The translations under genes were made by a program, and so were the position numbers. A stretch of DNA of 64,000 nt. It comes from an uncultured Candidatus Saccharibacteria bacterium (GTDB lineage Bacteria; Patescibacteriota; Saccharimonadia; Saccharimonadales; Saccharimonadaceae). The DNA lies in assembly GCA_938033875.1 (NCBI GenBank), contig CALHKG010000018.1, positions 1 through 64,000 of the forward strand, written 5' to 3'. This document shows positions 7,619-16,427 of the stretch, piece after piece (position 1 is the first letter of the stretch; the number at the start of each line of letters is the position of its first letter). The notes below the pieces were generated by a model that made no database searches, was not told the DNA's origin, and worked only from the letters and a program-made list of their open reading frames with translations.

Positions 7619-8545
7619 ATGGACGACAACAATAATAAACCACAGCCTCAAACACCGCCTCAGCCACAATTCCAGCAGGCTCCACAACAGTCTCAGGTTC
7701 AGCAACCTCAACCACAACAACAATTCCCACAGCAACCAGTCATGGGAACTCCATACCAAATGCCACCAAAAAAGAAAATGAGCAAAGGTGCCAAGTGGGG
7801 GATCATCGGCGGAATAATTGGACTAGTCGTAATTATCGTTGGTGTAGTCCTGGCTGTCTTGCTACTAGGTGGTCCAAGCAAGGCGGATTATAAAGCTGCC
7901 GTAGACAAAGTGAACGATACAATCGAAATTTACAATAAAGCTTCGACGTCACTTTCGTATGTTTCTACTTCAGAAACTAAGACGTCACTAGAGTCTACTC
8001 GTAAAAAGCTTTCCTCGACAAAGGATGAAGTTGACGGTAAATTAAGCGAGCTAGGCAAGATGAAGGCTATTACTGGCGATAAAGAGGTTCGTGAAAAGTA
8101 TGATGCTTTGAAAAATAAGCTAGGTAAGTTTAATGATGCTATAGGTGCATTTGATGAAGTTTACGGAAAGATACTTCCAGCAGTAGCTGATTTTTCTGAC
8201 AGCAGCAACAGCTCTAATATATCTACCTTAGAGAGTGCGGTTAAGAAAGCTCGACAGGATCTTAAGGGTGCAGACATTAAGAATGAGCACAACAAGAAAT
8301 TCGTCAAGGACTTTACTGCTCAATTGGAAAAACTTGAAGAAATGTTGCCAAAAGTTGCTGAAATGAAATCTGATTACAAAAAATACGACTCTAACTATAT
8401 CAGTGATTTTTACGACACTCTTACTGCGATACAGAAGACTGCCCGCGAATGGTCTTCGGGACTACAAAAAATAGCAGAAGAGGGCGAAATTAAGGACGAG
8501 CTAAATAACCTAGGAGCTATACTGGTAAACAAGGTAAATAAATAG
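7619..8545 (+). CDS. Membrane-anchored protein with Gln/Pro-rich cytoplasmic head (tandem paralogue 2)
   Basis: The 308-residue protein has the same Gln/Pro-rich head and membrane helix as its left neighbour. Its outer domain of about 215 residues is different and contains long coiled-coil-like helices (TKTSLESTRKKLSSTKDEVD, ALKNKLGKFNDAIGAF). The two outer domains share length and helical character but little visible identity. The start at ATG 7619 follows an AGGAG site; an upstream in-frame ATG would precede the transcription start. Function unknown; a surface-exposed helical sensor or adhesin is possible. Confidence 0.8.
   Translation: MDDNNNKPQPQTPPQPQFQQAPQQSQVQQPQPQQQFPQQPVMGTPYQMPPKKKMSKGAKWGIIGGIIGLVVIIVGVVLAVLLLGGPSKADYKAAVDKVNDTIEIYNKASTSLSYVSTSETKTSLESTRKKLSSTKDEVDGKLSELGKMKAITGDKEVREKYDALKNKLGKFNDAIGAFDEVYGKILPAVADFSDSSNSSNISTLESAVKKARQDLKGADIKNEHNKKFVKDFTAQLEKLEEMLPKVAEMKSDYKKYDSNYISDFYDTLTAIQKTAREWSSGLQKIAEEGEIKDELNNLGAILVNKVNK
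7646..7895 (+). repeat. Direct repeat copy 2 (5' cassette of paralogue 2)
   Basis: Second copy of the 250-base cassette described at 6654-6903. The near-perfect match, including synonymous positions, implies recent duplication or ongoing gene conversion. Confidence 0.9.
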
Positions 8546-8562
8546 TTCTGCTAAATATCAGA

Positions 8563-8592
8563 AGCGCCTCGTTCCTTGCGGGGCGTTTTTTG
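8563..8592 (+). terminator. Rho-independent terminator
   Basis: CGCCTCG and GCGGGGCG form a GC-rich stem around TTCCTT, followed by a six-T run. It overlaps the promoter region of the next gene. Confidence 0.85.
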
Positions 8593-8605
8593 ATAGAATA
8601 AATAT

Positions 8606-9187
8606 ATGGACAAGCAAGCTAAGTTGGACGCGCTGGCGGAAGAAATTGTAAAAGAGAAGGTTTGCTCAGATTTGGCGGATCAGGCAACGCAATTAGTTAT
8701 GGGCGATGGAAATCCTGATGCTGATATCGTTTTTATTGGCGAGGCGCCGGGGAAGAATGAAGATTTGCAGGGCAAGCCGTTCGTTGGCGCTGCGGGAAAA
8801 TTCCTTGATGAGATGCTAAAGTCTGCCAATTTACAGCGGTCAGATGTATATATTACCAATATTGTTAAGTATCGACCGCCGAATAATCGTGACCCGTTAC
8901 CAGAGGAAAAGCGTCAATTTTGGCCATATTTACTCAGGCAATTAGAGATCATTCAGCCAAAGGCTATTCTGACCTTAGGGCGGCACAGCGGCGGTGGATT
9001 TATTCCGGGATTGCAGATCAGTAAAGAACACGGTCGTCCGCGTAAGGTGCGTCTGCATGAGCTTGAATTCGTAGTGATTCCGTTATATCATCCGGCGGCT
9101 GCGCTTTATAACGGCAGTATGCGTCAGACTTTAATTGACGATTTTATTCAGGCTGTGGAATTTGTGAAGAATAATAGTGGCACTTAA
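8606..9187 (+). CDS. Family 4/5-type uracil-DNA glycosylase lacking Fe-S cysteines
   Basis: The 193-residue enzyme should remove uracil from DNA. Visible motifs are GEAPGKNEDLQGKPFVGAAG (active site A), NIVKYRPPNNRDP, a LTLGRHS strand and HPAAALYN near the C-terminus. Family 4 enzymes bind a 4Fe-4S cluster through four cysteines. Only one (Cys20, in EKVCSDL) remains here. The Cys of the usual KCRPP is Tyr, and the Cys before PYL is replaced by an aromatic residue. TAGAAT (8594-8599) lies 6 bases before ATG, so the mRNA should be leaderless. Confidence 0.9.
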   Translation: MDKQAKLDALAEEIVKEKVCSDLADQATQLVMGDGNPDADIVFIGEAPGKNEDLQGKPFVGAAGKFLDEMLKSANLQRSDVYITNIVKYRPPNNRDPLPEEKRQFWPYLLRQLEIIQPKAILTLGRHSGGGFIPGLQISKEHGRPRKVRLHELEFVVIPLYHPAAALYNGSMRQTLIDDFIQAVEFVKNNSGT

Positions 9188-9200
9188 TTAGACTATTTTC

Positions 9201-9249
9201 TTGCAAAAGTTTCTTAGACGTAGTATAGTGGATAATCGATATCTATTAT
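9201..9249 (+). promoter_or_regulatory. Promoter and candidate operator of the Rrf2-YhgE operon
   Basis: TTGCAA (9201-9206), a 17-base spacer and TATAGT (9224-9229) form the promoter. An inverted repeat ATAAT (9232-9236) and ATTAT (9245-9249) straddles the predicted start site. It is a plausible autoregulatory operator for the Rrf2-type regulator. Confidence 0.6.
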
Positions 9250-9272
9250 ATCTAAGTCGGGAAAGGAATTAC

Positions 9273-9707
9273 ATGAGATTATCGGGAGCTGTTGAACAGG
9301 CGTGCTGCATTATGGCAATTCTGGCGGATCCGAAAAGGACGACGCCAGTAACTAACGATGCGCTGGCGGAAAAGATGCTGGTTTCGCCGACATACTTGAA
9401 GAAAATTAGTCGGAAGTTAGTAATAGCAAAGCTAATCACTTCAACGCAGGGAACTGGCGGCGGATTTATTTTAGCGAGAAAAATGAACGAGGTCACGCTA
9501 CATGACGTTGTCCTTGCAATTGAGGGGGAATCGCCATTTTTTCAACCCCAGGGAATTGTTGAGAGAGTTTTTCATTCGCGTCCTCGTCAGGTGGAAATTG
9601 GTATGAATATGATAGAAAAGGTTTTTTCTGAAGCGCAGGAAAAGTGGAGTGAATATTTGAAAACTGTGACGCTGGAAGATGTCGCAGAGGAGGTTACACA
9701 TGATTAA
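9273..9707 (+). CDS. Rrf2-family transcriptional regulator
   Basis: The 144-residue protein has the Rrf2 winged helix: an N-terminal MRLSGAVEQACCIMAIL helix, the recognition segment VSPTYLKKISRKLVIAKLI, and the wing TQGTGGGFILAR, then EVTLHDVVLAIEGE. Many Rrf2 proteins (IscR, NsrR) ligate an Fe-S cluster through three cysteines in the linker. No such cysteines occur here, so it resembles cluster-free members. ATG 9273 has a GGAATT site; earlier in-frame codons lie in the promoter. It overlaps the YhgE gene by 8 bases, so it likely controls that transporter-like protein and itself. Confidence 0.85.
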   Translation: MRLSGAVEQACCIMAILADPKRTTPVTNDALAEKMLVSPTYLKKISRKLVIAKLITSTQGTGGGFILARKMNEVTLHDVVLAIEGESPFFQPQGIVERVFHSRPRQVEIGMNMIEKVFSEAQEKWSEYLKTVTLEDVAEEVTHD

Positions 9708-11784
9708 AAATAAGATGTTACGAGCCGAGTGGAAGCATTTGTTTAGTAATAAAATATTGCTAATATCCATGGCTGTGATTTCGTTTATCCCGATTTTATA
9801 TAGTGGATTTTTCTTAGGTTCAATTTGGGATCCATACGGACAAACAAAAAACTTGCCGGTGGCGTTCGTGAACGAAGATAAGGGCGCCAGCTTAAATGGC
9901 AAATCGCTGAATGTAGGCGAATCTGTCGAGAAAAAACTGAAAGATAATCACGATTTGGGCTGGGAGTTTGTCAGTAAACAGCAAGCAGACGAAGGCGTGA
10001 ATAGCGGGCATTTTTATGCAGTGGTAACTATTCCGTCCGACTTTTCACAGAAAGTGTCATCAATTACCAAATCTGAACCCCAGCAAGCGGTTATTAATTT
10101 TACGACCACGCCAGCGAAAAACTATATCGGTTCGTTAGTCAGTAATCAAGCAGCCGCAAAAGTTAAATCTTCGGTGTCTGAGCAAATTACTCAGGCATAC
10201 GCCAAGGGTATTTTGGAAAATCTGGATAAACTTGGACTAGGGTTGGAAACGGCAGCTAACGGCGCGTCAACTTTGCACGATGGATTAGGACGATTGCAAT
10301 CTGGCACACAAACATACGTTGGTGGCGTTAAACAATTAGCGGTAAATCAGCAATCCTTGACTGGCGGATTAGCGCAACTCAGCGACGGCTCTCGTAAATT
10401 GCAGGCGGGATTGGGTCAATTGTCGAACAGTTTGCCGACCGAATCTCAATTGTCGCAATTATCTGACGGAATGAAACAATTGCAATTTGGCATAAATCAG
10501 TTAAACGCCAGCGTGAGTAATCCATCGCCAGCGCTCGTGGCTCAACAAAACAAGGTAAAAGCGGACGCGCAAACTTTGGTGCAAACAATGCAAGATTCGA
10601 AGTCTGACTTGTTGGCGGCAGGCGGCACTTTGCAAACTTTAGGTACGCAAGCAGCCGCTTCTAGTAGCAAGTCTACGACGATAAGCCTGCCGCAAATTAG
10701 CAGTATTTCTCGGGCATTCACGAAAACTCAGACAATTATTGAGCAGACGACGACATTGCTTGGCGATCTTCAAACGCTAACTCAACAATTATCGGCGCAA
10801 CAAACGCAGCTTCAGGCTGGAGTTTCTACATTGAATAACGGCGTGAATCAATTGACACCAAACGCGATCACCGCATTTAACGGCTATAACAGCGTGCGAT
10901 TCGCGAATAATCAATTGCTGGCGGGCTCGGCAAGCTTAACAAACGGCTTAAGTGAAGCAAAATCGGGCAGTCAAAAATTGGCGAATGGCGCGAGTTTATT
11001 AGAAAGTCGCTCGGGCGCATTAATTGATGGAACTTCGCAACTGGCAAGCGGCGCGGATATGCTGGCGAATAAATTGGCGGACGCTTCTAATCGTATAAAA
11101 ATTCAGCCAACTGGCGCTACGACTCAGCAGCAAATTGCGAATCCAGTGAAGTCGGAAATGACCGAAAAGGGCAATGTTCCGAACTATGGCTACGCTTTGT
11201 CGCCGTATGTTTTGTCGCTAAGCTTGTTCGTTGGGGCGATTGTCCTGAACGTTATTTATCCGATTCGCAAAACTTTTTCTGAGCAGGAAAGTGCGATTCG
11301 TTGGTGGCTATCTAAAGCTTCGGTGGCTGGCGTGGCGGCCTTTATGCAAGCAACAATTTTGATGTTGGTGATGGTGTTTTTCTTAGGACTAGCTCCAGAA
11401 CATCCAGCGCATTTCATCGGGGCAATTTATCTGACGTCGTTTGCGTATATGTCGATTGTGTCGCTTTTGGTGATTGTTTTGGACAATCCAGGACGATTCC
11501 TAGCGATGGTTCTTTTGGTGCTTCAATTGGGCTCCAGCGAAGGAACATTCCCAATCCAAACTGCCAACGGATTCTTCCAAGCAATTAATCCGTTAGTACC
11601 AATGACATACTCGATTCGCGCATTGCGCCAGGCTATTTCGGGCGGGCTAGATAACGCATTTTACGGCGGCAGTATGTGGGTTTTGGCTGGATTCTTGTTG
11701 GTGGCTAATTTATTGACAATCGGCTTCTTCACTTATCGTGGCAAGCGTAAATTCGCACACACGTCGGTGGATGGCGACGATTAA
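9700..11784 (+). CDS. YhgE/Pip-family membrane protein (ABC-2 permease-like)
   Basis: The 694-residue protein begins with an N-terminal membrane helix and the YhgE/Pip motif WDPYGQTKNLPVAFVNEDKG. A long extracytoplasmic region follows, built of repeats of the form L-x2-G (LHDGLGRLQSGTQ, LAQLSDGSRKLQAGL), then about five membrane helices in the last 220 residues that resemble ABC-2 permeases. Family members include phage infection protein and relatives of the type VII secretion protein EsaA. The substrate is unknown. It is co-transcribed with the Rrf2 regulator. No ATPase gene adjoins it. Confidence 0.85.
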   Translation: MIKNKMLRAEWKHLFSNKILLISMAVISFIPILYSGFFLGSIWDPYGQTKNLPVAFVNEDKGASLNGKSLNVGESVEKKLKDNHDLGWEFVSKQQADEGVNSGHFYAVVTIPSDFSQKVSSITKSEPQQAVINFTTTPAKNYIGSLVSNQAAAKVKSSVSEQITQAYAKGILENLDKLGLGLETAANGASTLHDGLGRLQSGTQTYVGGVKQLAVNQQSLTGGLAQLSDGSRKLQAGLGQLSNSLPTESQLSQLSDGMKQLQFGINQLNASVSNPSPALVAQQNKVKADAQTLVQTMQDSKSDLLAAGGTLQTLGTQAAASSSKSTTISLPQISSISRAFTKTQTIIEQTTTLLGDLQTLTQQLSAQQTQLQAGVSTLNNGVNQLTPNAITAFNGYNSVRFANNQLLAGSASLTNGLSEAKSGSQKLANGASLLESRSGALIDGTSQLASGADMLANKLADASNRIKIQPTGATTQQQIANPVKSEMTEKGNVPNYGYALSPYVLSLSLFVGAIVLNVIYPIRKTFSEQESAIRWWLSKASVAGVAAFMQATILMLVMVFFLGLAPEHPAHFIGAIYLTSFAYMSIVSLLVIVLDNPGRFLAMVLLVLQLGSSEGTFPIQTANGFFQAINPLVPMTYSIRALRQAISGGLDNAFYGGSMWVLAGFLLVANLLTIGFFTYRGKRKFAHTSVDGDD

Positions 11785-11811
11785 TTGACCTCTGTTATAA
11801 AACATTGTTCT

Positions 11812-11880
11812 TTGACAAAAAATGAGCGGTTTGCTAATATAAGAGTACTAACTAGAGGAATTTACATCAGTTCACCTCTA
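11812..11880 (+). promoter_or_regulatory. RNase J promoter and leader hairpin
   Basis: TTGACA (11812-11817), a 17-base spacer and TAATAT (11835-11840). The leader of about 80 nt begins with AGAGG, which can pair with CCTCT about 16 bases later. An AAAGGAG site precedes ATG 11927. Confidence 0.65.
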
Positions 11881-11926
11881 TACCTGGTTTTTGAATTATA
11901 TTGTAATAAAAAAGGAGTATAACAAT

Positions 11927-14086
11927 ATGGGTCAGCGGCGACTAGCAACACCGCAAAAAGACGACGCCAACAAGCGTCCGCAGTCAAAGAAAAGCAACAA
12001 TGCAGTTTTGAATAGCACAACTACTCGTAAGGGTGAGGTTTTTAGAGCTCAGCGACGAACAAGTGAGAATGTTAATCTCAGGGCTTCACAGCACTTGATT
12101 GATATTCCTGTAAATAAGTCGGTTTATAACGGATATGGCGGTGAGCAATTTAGTGCCAAAATGCAGCCAAAACCCGTTCGCGGTGGTCAGCCGAAACTAC
12201 GGATTATTCCGATTGGTGGCGTGGGCGAAATGGGAATTGGTAAGAATATGAATGCCATTGAATATGATGATGAAATTATCATCGTAGATATGGGCTTTCT
12301 GTTCCCGGGCAGTGATTATCCAGGCATTAATTACATTACGCCCGACATTACTTGGCTGGAAGAGAATAAGCATAAAATTAAGGCGCACGTATTTACGCAC
12401 GGGCATCTTGACCACATTGGTTCGTTCCGTCACTTCATTCATCGTATTCCAGCGCCAGTTTATGGCTCTAAGTTTACGATTGGCATGCTTGATCGAACGA
12501 TGGACGATTCAGAAGTGGATTTTAAGCCGGATTATCGAGTAATGGATCCGCTGAGTCACGAAATTGTTCAAGTTTCTAAGCATTTTTCAATCGAGTTGGT
12601 GCGAGTTAACCACTCAATTCCTGATTCTACGGCGGTGATTATTCGAACCCCAATGGGCGTGATTGTCGATTCTGGTGACTGGCGATTTGAGGAAAGTCCA
12701 GTTGATGGTCAGAAGTTTGACCTTGAGCGACTTACAGAAGTGGCTTCAAAAGAAGGCATTTTGATGTTTATGAACGAGTCGACCAACTGTGAGTCGGCTG
12801 GCACGCACACGCACACAGAGTTTGATATTCAGTATTCCATCGGTCAGGTGATGGACAAGTTTAGTAATAGTCGAGTAATTTTAAGCTGCTTCTCGTCGCA
12901 GGTGCATCGCTTGCAATTAATCTTAGAGGAAGCGCATAAGCACGGTCGTAAAGTTGCATTCGCTGGATTCTCGATGATCCAAAACCTGGAAGTGGCATTG
13001 CGTTCGGGGACGATTAAGATTCCTAAAGATACCATCATGAAGATGGAAGATATTGTTAAATTGCCAGATAATCAAATTGCCGTAGTTTGTACTGGCTCGC
13101 AAGGTGAATTTAATGCTGTCTTAAATCGCATGGCGACGGGCGCTCATAAATATATGAAAATTAAGGGCTCGGATGTTGTGGTGTTTAGCTCAAATCCAAT
13201 TCCTGGCAATGAAAAAAGCGTGGTACGAACGGTTGATGGTCTGATGCGTGAAGGTTCTGACGTCATTCAGAACGGAAAGACTCACTTGACGGGAATCGGT
13301 CCGCTGCACTTGTCAGGTCATGGATATTATGACGATCATGTCAAATTGATCAATGCACTTAACCCAACTTACTACATGCCAATTCACGGTGAATTCCATA
13401 TGTTGGTGCATAATGCTAGATTGGCGGAAAAGGAATGTGGAATTCCTCGTAAGAATATTTTTGTGTGCGATGCTGGAGATATTATTGAGATTGATATTGA
13501 AAGGCAAGCAAAGAAGGCTGGGCGAATTCATGTTGGCGGTGTGATGTATGATGACACTGGCGCGATTGTTTCTGAGGTTGTGCTGAAAGACCGTATTCAT
13601 ATGTCTCAAGAGGGAATGTTTGTTGTGGTGTTGACTGTACAGCGTGGCACGGGACGATTATTGACTAGCCCAGACATTATTTCTCGCGGATTTATTTACT
13701 TGCGCGACTCTGAAGAGTTGATGAATATGATTCGCCAATACTTGAAGCAAAAAGCGGCACGTAGTTTTTCTGGCAAATATGATTTGGATGTTATCAAAAA
13801 AGAAATTAAAGATGAGATTACGCATATATTGTACGATCAGACTCGCCGAACGCCGATTGTCATTCCAGTAATAAATGAAGTTGGCGGCTTGAAATCTGTT
13901 AAGTCGGCAGCTACGCCAACGCATTCTGCCGTGAAATCGCCAGCGCGCGGTAAAAAACCTGCCTCAGACGAGCCAAAGATGACTCTTCCAACTGCGCCGC
14001 GTCGTCGTTTCCCACAGCGCCAAGTACCAGATACTGAAGCAAATGACACAAAAGCTAGAGAACGACAGAACGCGCGCCCGTACTAG
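11927..14086 (+). CDS. rnj: Ribonuclease J
   Basis: The 719-residue metallo-beta-lactamase/beta-CASP nuclease combines endonuclease and 5'-3' exonuclease activity and drives mRNA decay and rRNA maturation where RNase E is absent. The zinc motif HGHLDH is at about residue 157. RVNHSIPDS, the beta-CASP segment and PIHGEFHML are present. An N-terminal extension of about 85 basic, disordered residues and a basic Pro-rich C-terminal tail add to the core length of about 555. The start follows AAAGGAGTATAAC. With pnp, it gives the window two main RNA-decay enzymes. Confidence 0.96.
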   Translation: MGQRRLATPQKDDANKRPQSKKSNNAVLNSTTTRKGEVFRAQRRTSENVNLRASQHLIDIPVNKSVYNGYGGEQFSAKMQPKPVRGGQPKLRIIPIGGVGEMGIGKNMNAIEYDDEIIIVDMGFLFPGSDYPGINYITPDITWLEENKHKIKAHVFTHGHLDHIGSFRHFIHRIPAPVYGSKFTIGMLDRTMDDSEVDFKPDYRVMDPLSHEIVQVSKHFSIELVRVNHSIPDSTAVIIRTPMGVIVDSGDWRFEESPVDGQKFDLERLTEVASKEGILMFMNESTNCESAGTHTHTEFDIQYSIGQVMDKFSNSRVILSCFSSQVHRLQLILEEAHKHGRKVAFAGFSMIQNLEVALRSGTIKIPKDTIMKMEDIVKLPDNQIAVVCTGSQGEFNAVLNRMATGAHKYMKIKGSDVVVFSSNPIPGNEKSVVRTVDGLMREGSDVIQNGKTHLTGIGPLHLSGHGYYDDHVKLINALNPTYYMPIHGEFHMLVHNARLAEKECGIPRKNIFVCDAGDIIEIDIERQAKKAGRIHVGGVMYDDTGAIVSEVVLKDRIHMSQEGMFVVVLTVQRGTGRLLTSPDIISRGFIYLRDSEELMNMIRQYLKQKAARSFSGKYDLDVIKKEIKDEITHILYDQTRRTPIVIPVINEVGGLKSVKSAATPTHSAVKSPARGKKPASDEPKMTLPTAPRRRFPQRQVPDTEANDTKARERQNARPY

Positions 14087-14095
14087 GGTTCTGGA

Positions 14096-14182
14096 TTGAT
14101 TTTACCGGTAAATTATGCTATAATACTAAGCGTATTAAATTGATTTTTATATCTGTTAATAAGTATAAAATCAGTGTATAAT
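14096..14182 (+). promoter_or_regulatory. ftsK tandem promoters with palindrome and hairpin
   Basis: P1 is TTGATT (14096-14101), a 17-base spacer and TATAAT (14119-14124). The spacer holds the perfect palindrome TTTACCGGTAAA (14101-14112). P2 is a TATAAT (14177-14182) 10 bases before the ATG. Between them TGATTTTTATA (14141-14151) pairs with TATAAAATCA (14164-14173). Confidence 0.6.
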
Positions 14183-14192
14183 AAAAACGATT

Positions 14193-16409
14193 ATGGCAAA
14201 AAAGCGAAAGAGTACGAAAAAATCCACACCAGCCAAGCCGCAGCATAGTTTGCCGGCGGGTTTTTGGTCGCAAGTTGGCGCGGTGATGCTTATCCTTTTG
14301 TCGCTACTACTCGTCGTATCGTGGTTTGGCGTCGGTGGTCCAGTTTTACAATGGATTGATATGGCGACCGTAAAAACTATTGGTTACACCGCGTACGCCT
14401 TGCCGATATTGCTGATTTATTTGGCGGTTGAGACTTTCCGAGCAGAAGAGAATCAATTGCCTGCAGTGGTGAAATTTGCGGCAATCCTGGAAATTGTGTG
14501 GTTTTCTGGATTGTTTGGGTTAATGAAGACGGCTTCGCGTCCGAATTCTGGTGGATTTGTGGGCGACATATTAAACACGGCAACCTTGAAAATGGTAGAT
14601 TCGGCAATTGCGGTGATTATTTATCTGGTTTTGGCGTTTATAACAGTTCTATTTATTACTCAAACGTCACCGTTTACAGTTTTCAGTAAACTTTGGGAGA
14701 TGATTAAGAGCAATACCAAGGAGGACGATGATAATCGTTCTGTTATGAAGAAGGCATCAATTGCTCAGCCGACGGAAGAAGAGAAAAAGACCGACCTGGG
14801 AGAAATTAAGCTAAACGCTGGTGTGCCAATAATTGATACAGCCAAAGAGAAAAAGAGCTTATTAAAGAAAGTAGAGAAGCCGGAAAAGGCCAATGAAGAG
14901 CAGGCTTTGGTGGCAACTCGTGATCCAAATTGGGAGGCGCCAAGCTTGGATCTATTAGAGAAGAATGAAAGCGGTGCTGATGCTGGAGATACGCGCCAGA
15001 ATGCCCAAATAATTCACGATACGCTGGCTGAATTTAATATTGAGGCGGCGATGGGCGACATTAATGTTGGTCCAAAAGTCACGCAATACACTTTAAGACC
15101 GCCAAGTGGGGTTAAATTGACGCGAATTACGGCGCTGGAAACTAACATTGCGCTTAATTTGGCAGCACAAAGTTTAAGGATCGAGGCGCCAATTCCTGGT
15201 CAGCGAGCGGTTGGTATTGAGGTGCCTAACCGTAAGGCTGCCGAGGTGCGATTACGAAGTACGTTGTCGTCAAAACAGTGGGCTGCTGCTCGTGATCCTT
15301 TGAGCTTTGGAATTGGTAAAGATATATCCGGTCAAGTTGTTGTGGGTGAACTGGGAAAGATGCCGCATTTGTTGATTGCTGGACAAACGGGTTCTGGTAA
15401 ATCTGTGATGATTAATACTTTGCTATGTAGCTTGCTGTATCGTAATAGTCCGAGTGATATGAAGTTGATTTTGGTTGACCCGAAGCAAGTTGAAATGGCG
15501 CCGTATGCCGATATTCCACATCTTCTTACGCCAGTTATTAATGAACCAGAGAAGACTATCTCAGCCTTGAAATGGGCGGTGAATGAAATGGAGAGACGCT
15601 ACAAATTGTTGGCGGGCGAGAAGATCCGTAATATTAAGGAATACAACAAGAGGCTGCAGTCGCGCGCTAAGAAGATTGCGATTGCTGATGAAAATGGCAA
15701 TGTTCAGGAGCATGAAGATGGATCGATGCCGTATATTGTGATTGTGGTGGACGAGATGTCTGATCTTATGATGATGGCTAAAAAGGATGTTGAGACGTTA
15801 ATTGTTCGTTTGGCGCAGAAATCGCGAGCGGTTGGCATTCACTTGGTATTGGCAACGCAGCGTCCGAGCGTGAACGTGATTACTGGTTTGATTAAGGCGA
15901 ACGTTCCAGCGCGAATTGCCTTTACGGTGGCTAGTCAAGTTGATAGTATAACGATTTTAGACCAATCTGGTGCTGAGAAATTATTGGGTCAGGGAGATAT
16001 GCTATTTTACGTAACGAGTATGAGCAAGCCAAGACGTATCCAAGGCGCCTGGGTGACAGATGATGAGGTGAATAAAATTGCTGATCATTTGCGTATGCAG
16101 ATGGCTCCGCAGTACAACGACGAAGTGGTGGCGCAGCCAGTTCAATTGGATGGCAAGGGCGGCGTCGTGATGGACTTATCTGAAGGTGGTGACGATAAGT
16201 TTAAGGATGCGGTTCGTGTGGTGGTCGAACGACGCAAGGCCTCAACAAGTATGCTACAAACGCGCCTGGGAATTGGTTATCAGCGAGCAGCGCGAATTAT
16301 TGAAGAGATGGAAGAGCGGGGAATCATTGGTCCGCAGAATGGTTCTAAGCCACGTGATGTTTTGATTTCTAGTCCAGAAGAGCTTGATGAACTGTTGGCG
16401 GAATCGTAA
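14193..16409 (+). CDS. ftsK: FtsK/SpoIIIE DNA translocase
   Basis: The 738-residue protein pumps chromosomal DNA through the closing septum. Four N-terminal membrane helices span about residues 25-165. A charged linker and the alpha-beta motor follow: Walker A AGQTGSGKSVMIN (about residue 397), Walker B YIVIVVDEMSDLM and the RLAQKSRAVGIHLVLATQRPS segment. The last 65 residues form the gamma winged helix (MLQTRLGIGYQRAARIIEEM), which reads chromosome polarity sequences. It starts 10 bases after a TATAAT and lacks a ribosome site. Confidence 0.96.
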   Translation: MAKKRKSTKKSTPAKPQHSLPAGFWSQVGAVMLILLSLLLVVSWFGVGGPVLQWIDMATVKTIGYTAYALPILLIYLAVETFRAEENQLPAVVKFAAILEIVWFSGLFGLMKTASRPNSGGFVGDILNTATLKMVDSAIAVIIYLVLAFITVLFITQTSPFTVFSKLWEMIKSNTKEDDDNRSVMKKASIAQPTEEEKKTDLGEIKLNAGVPIIDTAKEKKSLLKKVEKPEKANEEQALVATRDPNWEAPSLDLLEKNESGADAGDTRQNAQIIHDTLAEFNIEAAMGDINVGPKVTQYTLRPPSGVKLTRITALETNIALNLAAQSLRIEAPIPGQRAVGIEVPNRKAAEVRLRSTLSSKQWAAARDPLSFGIGKDISGQVVVGELGKMPHLLIAGQTGSGKSVMINTLLCSLLYRNSPSDMKLILVDPKQVEMAPYADIPHLLTPVINEPEKTISALKWAVNEMERRYKLLAGEKIRNIKEYNKRLQSRAKKIAIADENGNVQEHEDGSMPYIVIVVDEMSDLMMMAKKDVETLIVRLAQKSRAVGIHLVLATQRPSVNVITGLIKANVPARIAFTVASQVDSITILDQSGAEKLLGQGDMLFYVTSMSKPRRIQGAWVTDDEVNKIADHLRMQMAPQYNDEVVAQPVQLDGKGGVVMDLSEGGDDKFKDAVRVVVERRKASTSMLQTRLGIGYQRAARIIEEMEERGIIGPQNGSKPRDVLISSPEELDELLAES

Positions 16410-16427
16410 AAAGATTGATCAAACATT

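Noticed and set aside
6654..7895. The 250-bp direct repeats as a mobile element or CRISPR-like repeat
   Set aside because: They are coding, in frame, not flanked by target duplications or inverted repeats, and occur as the 5' parts of two full genes.
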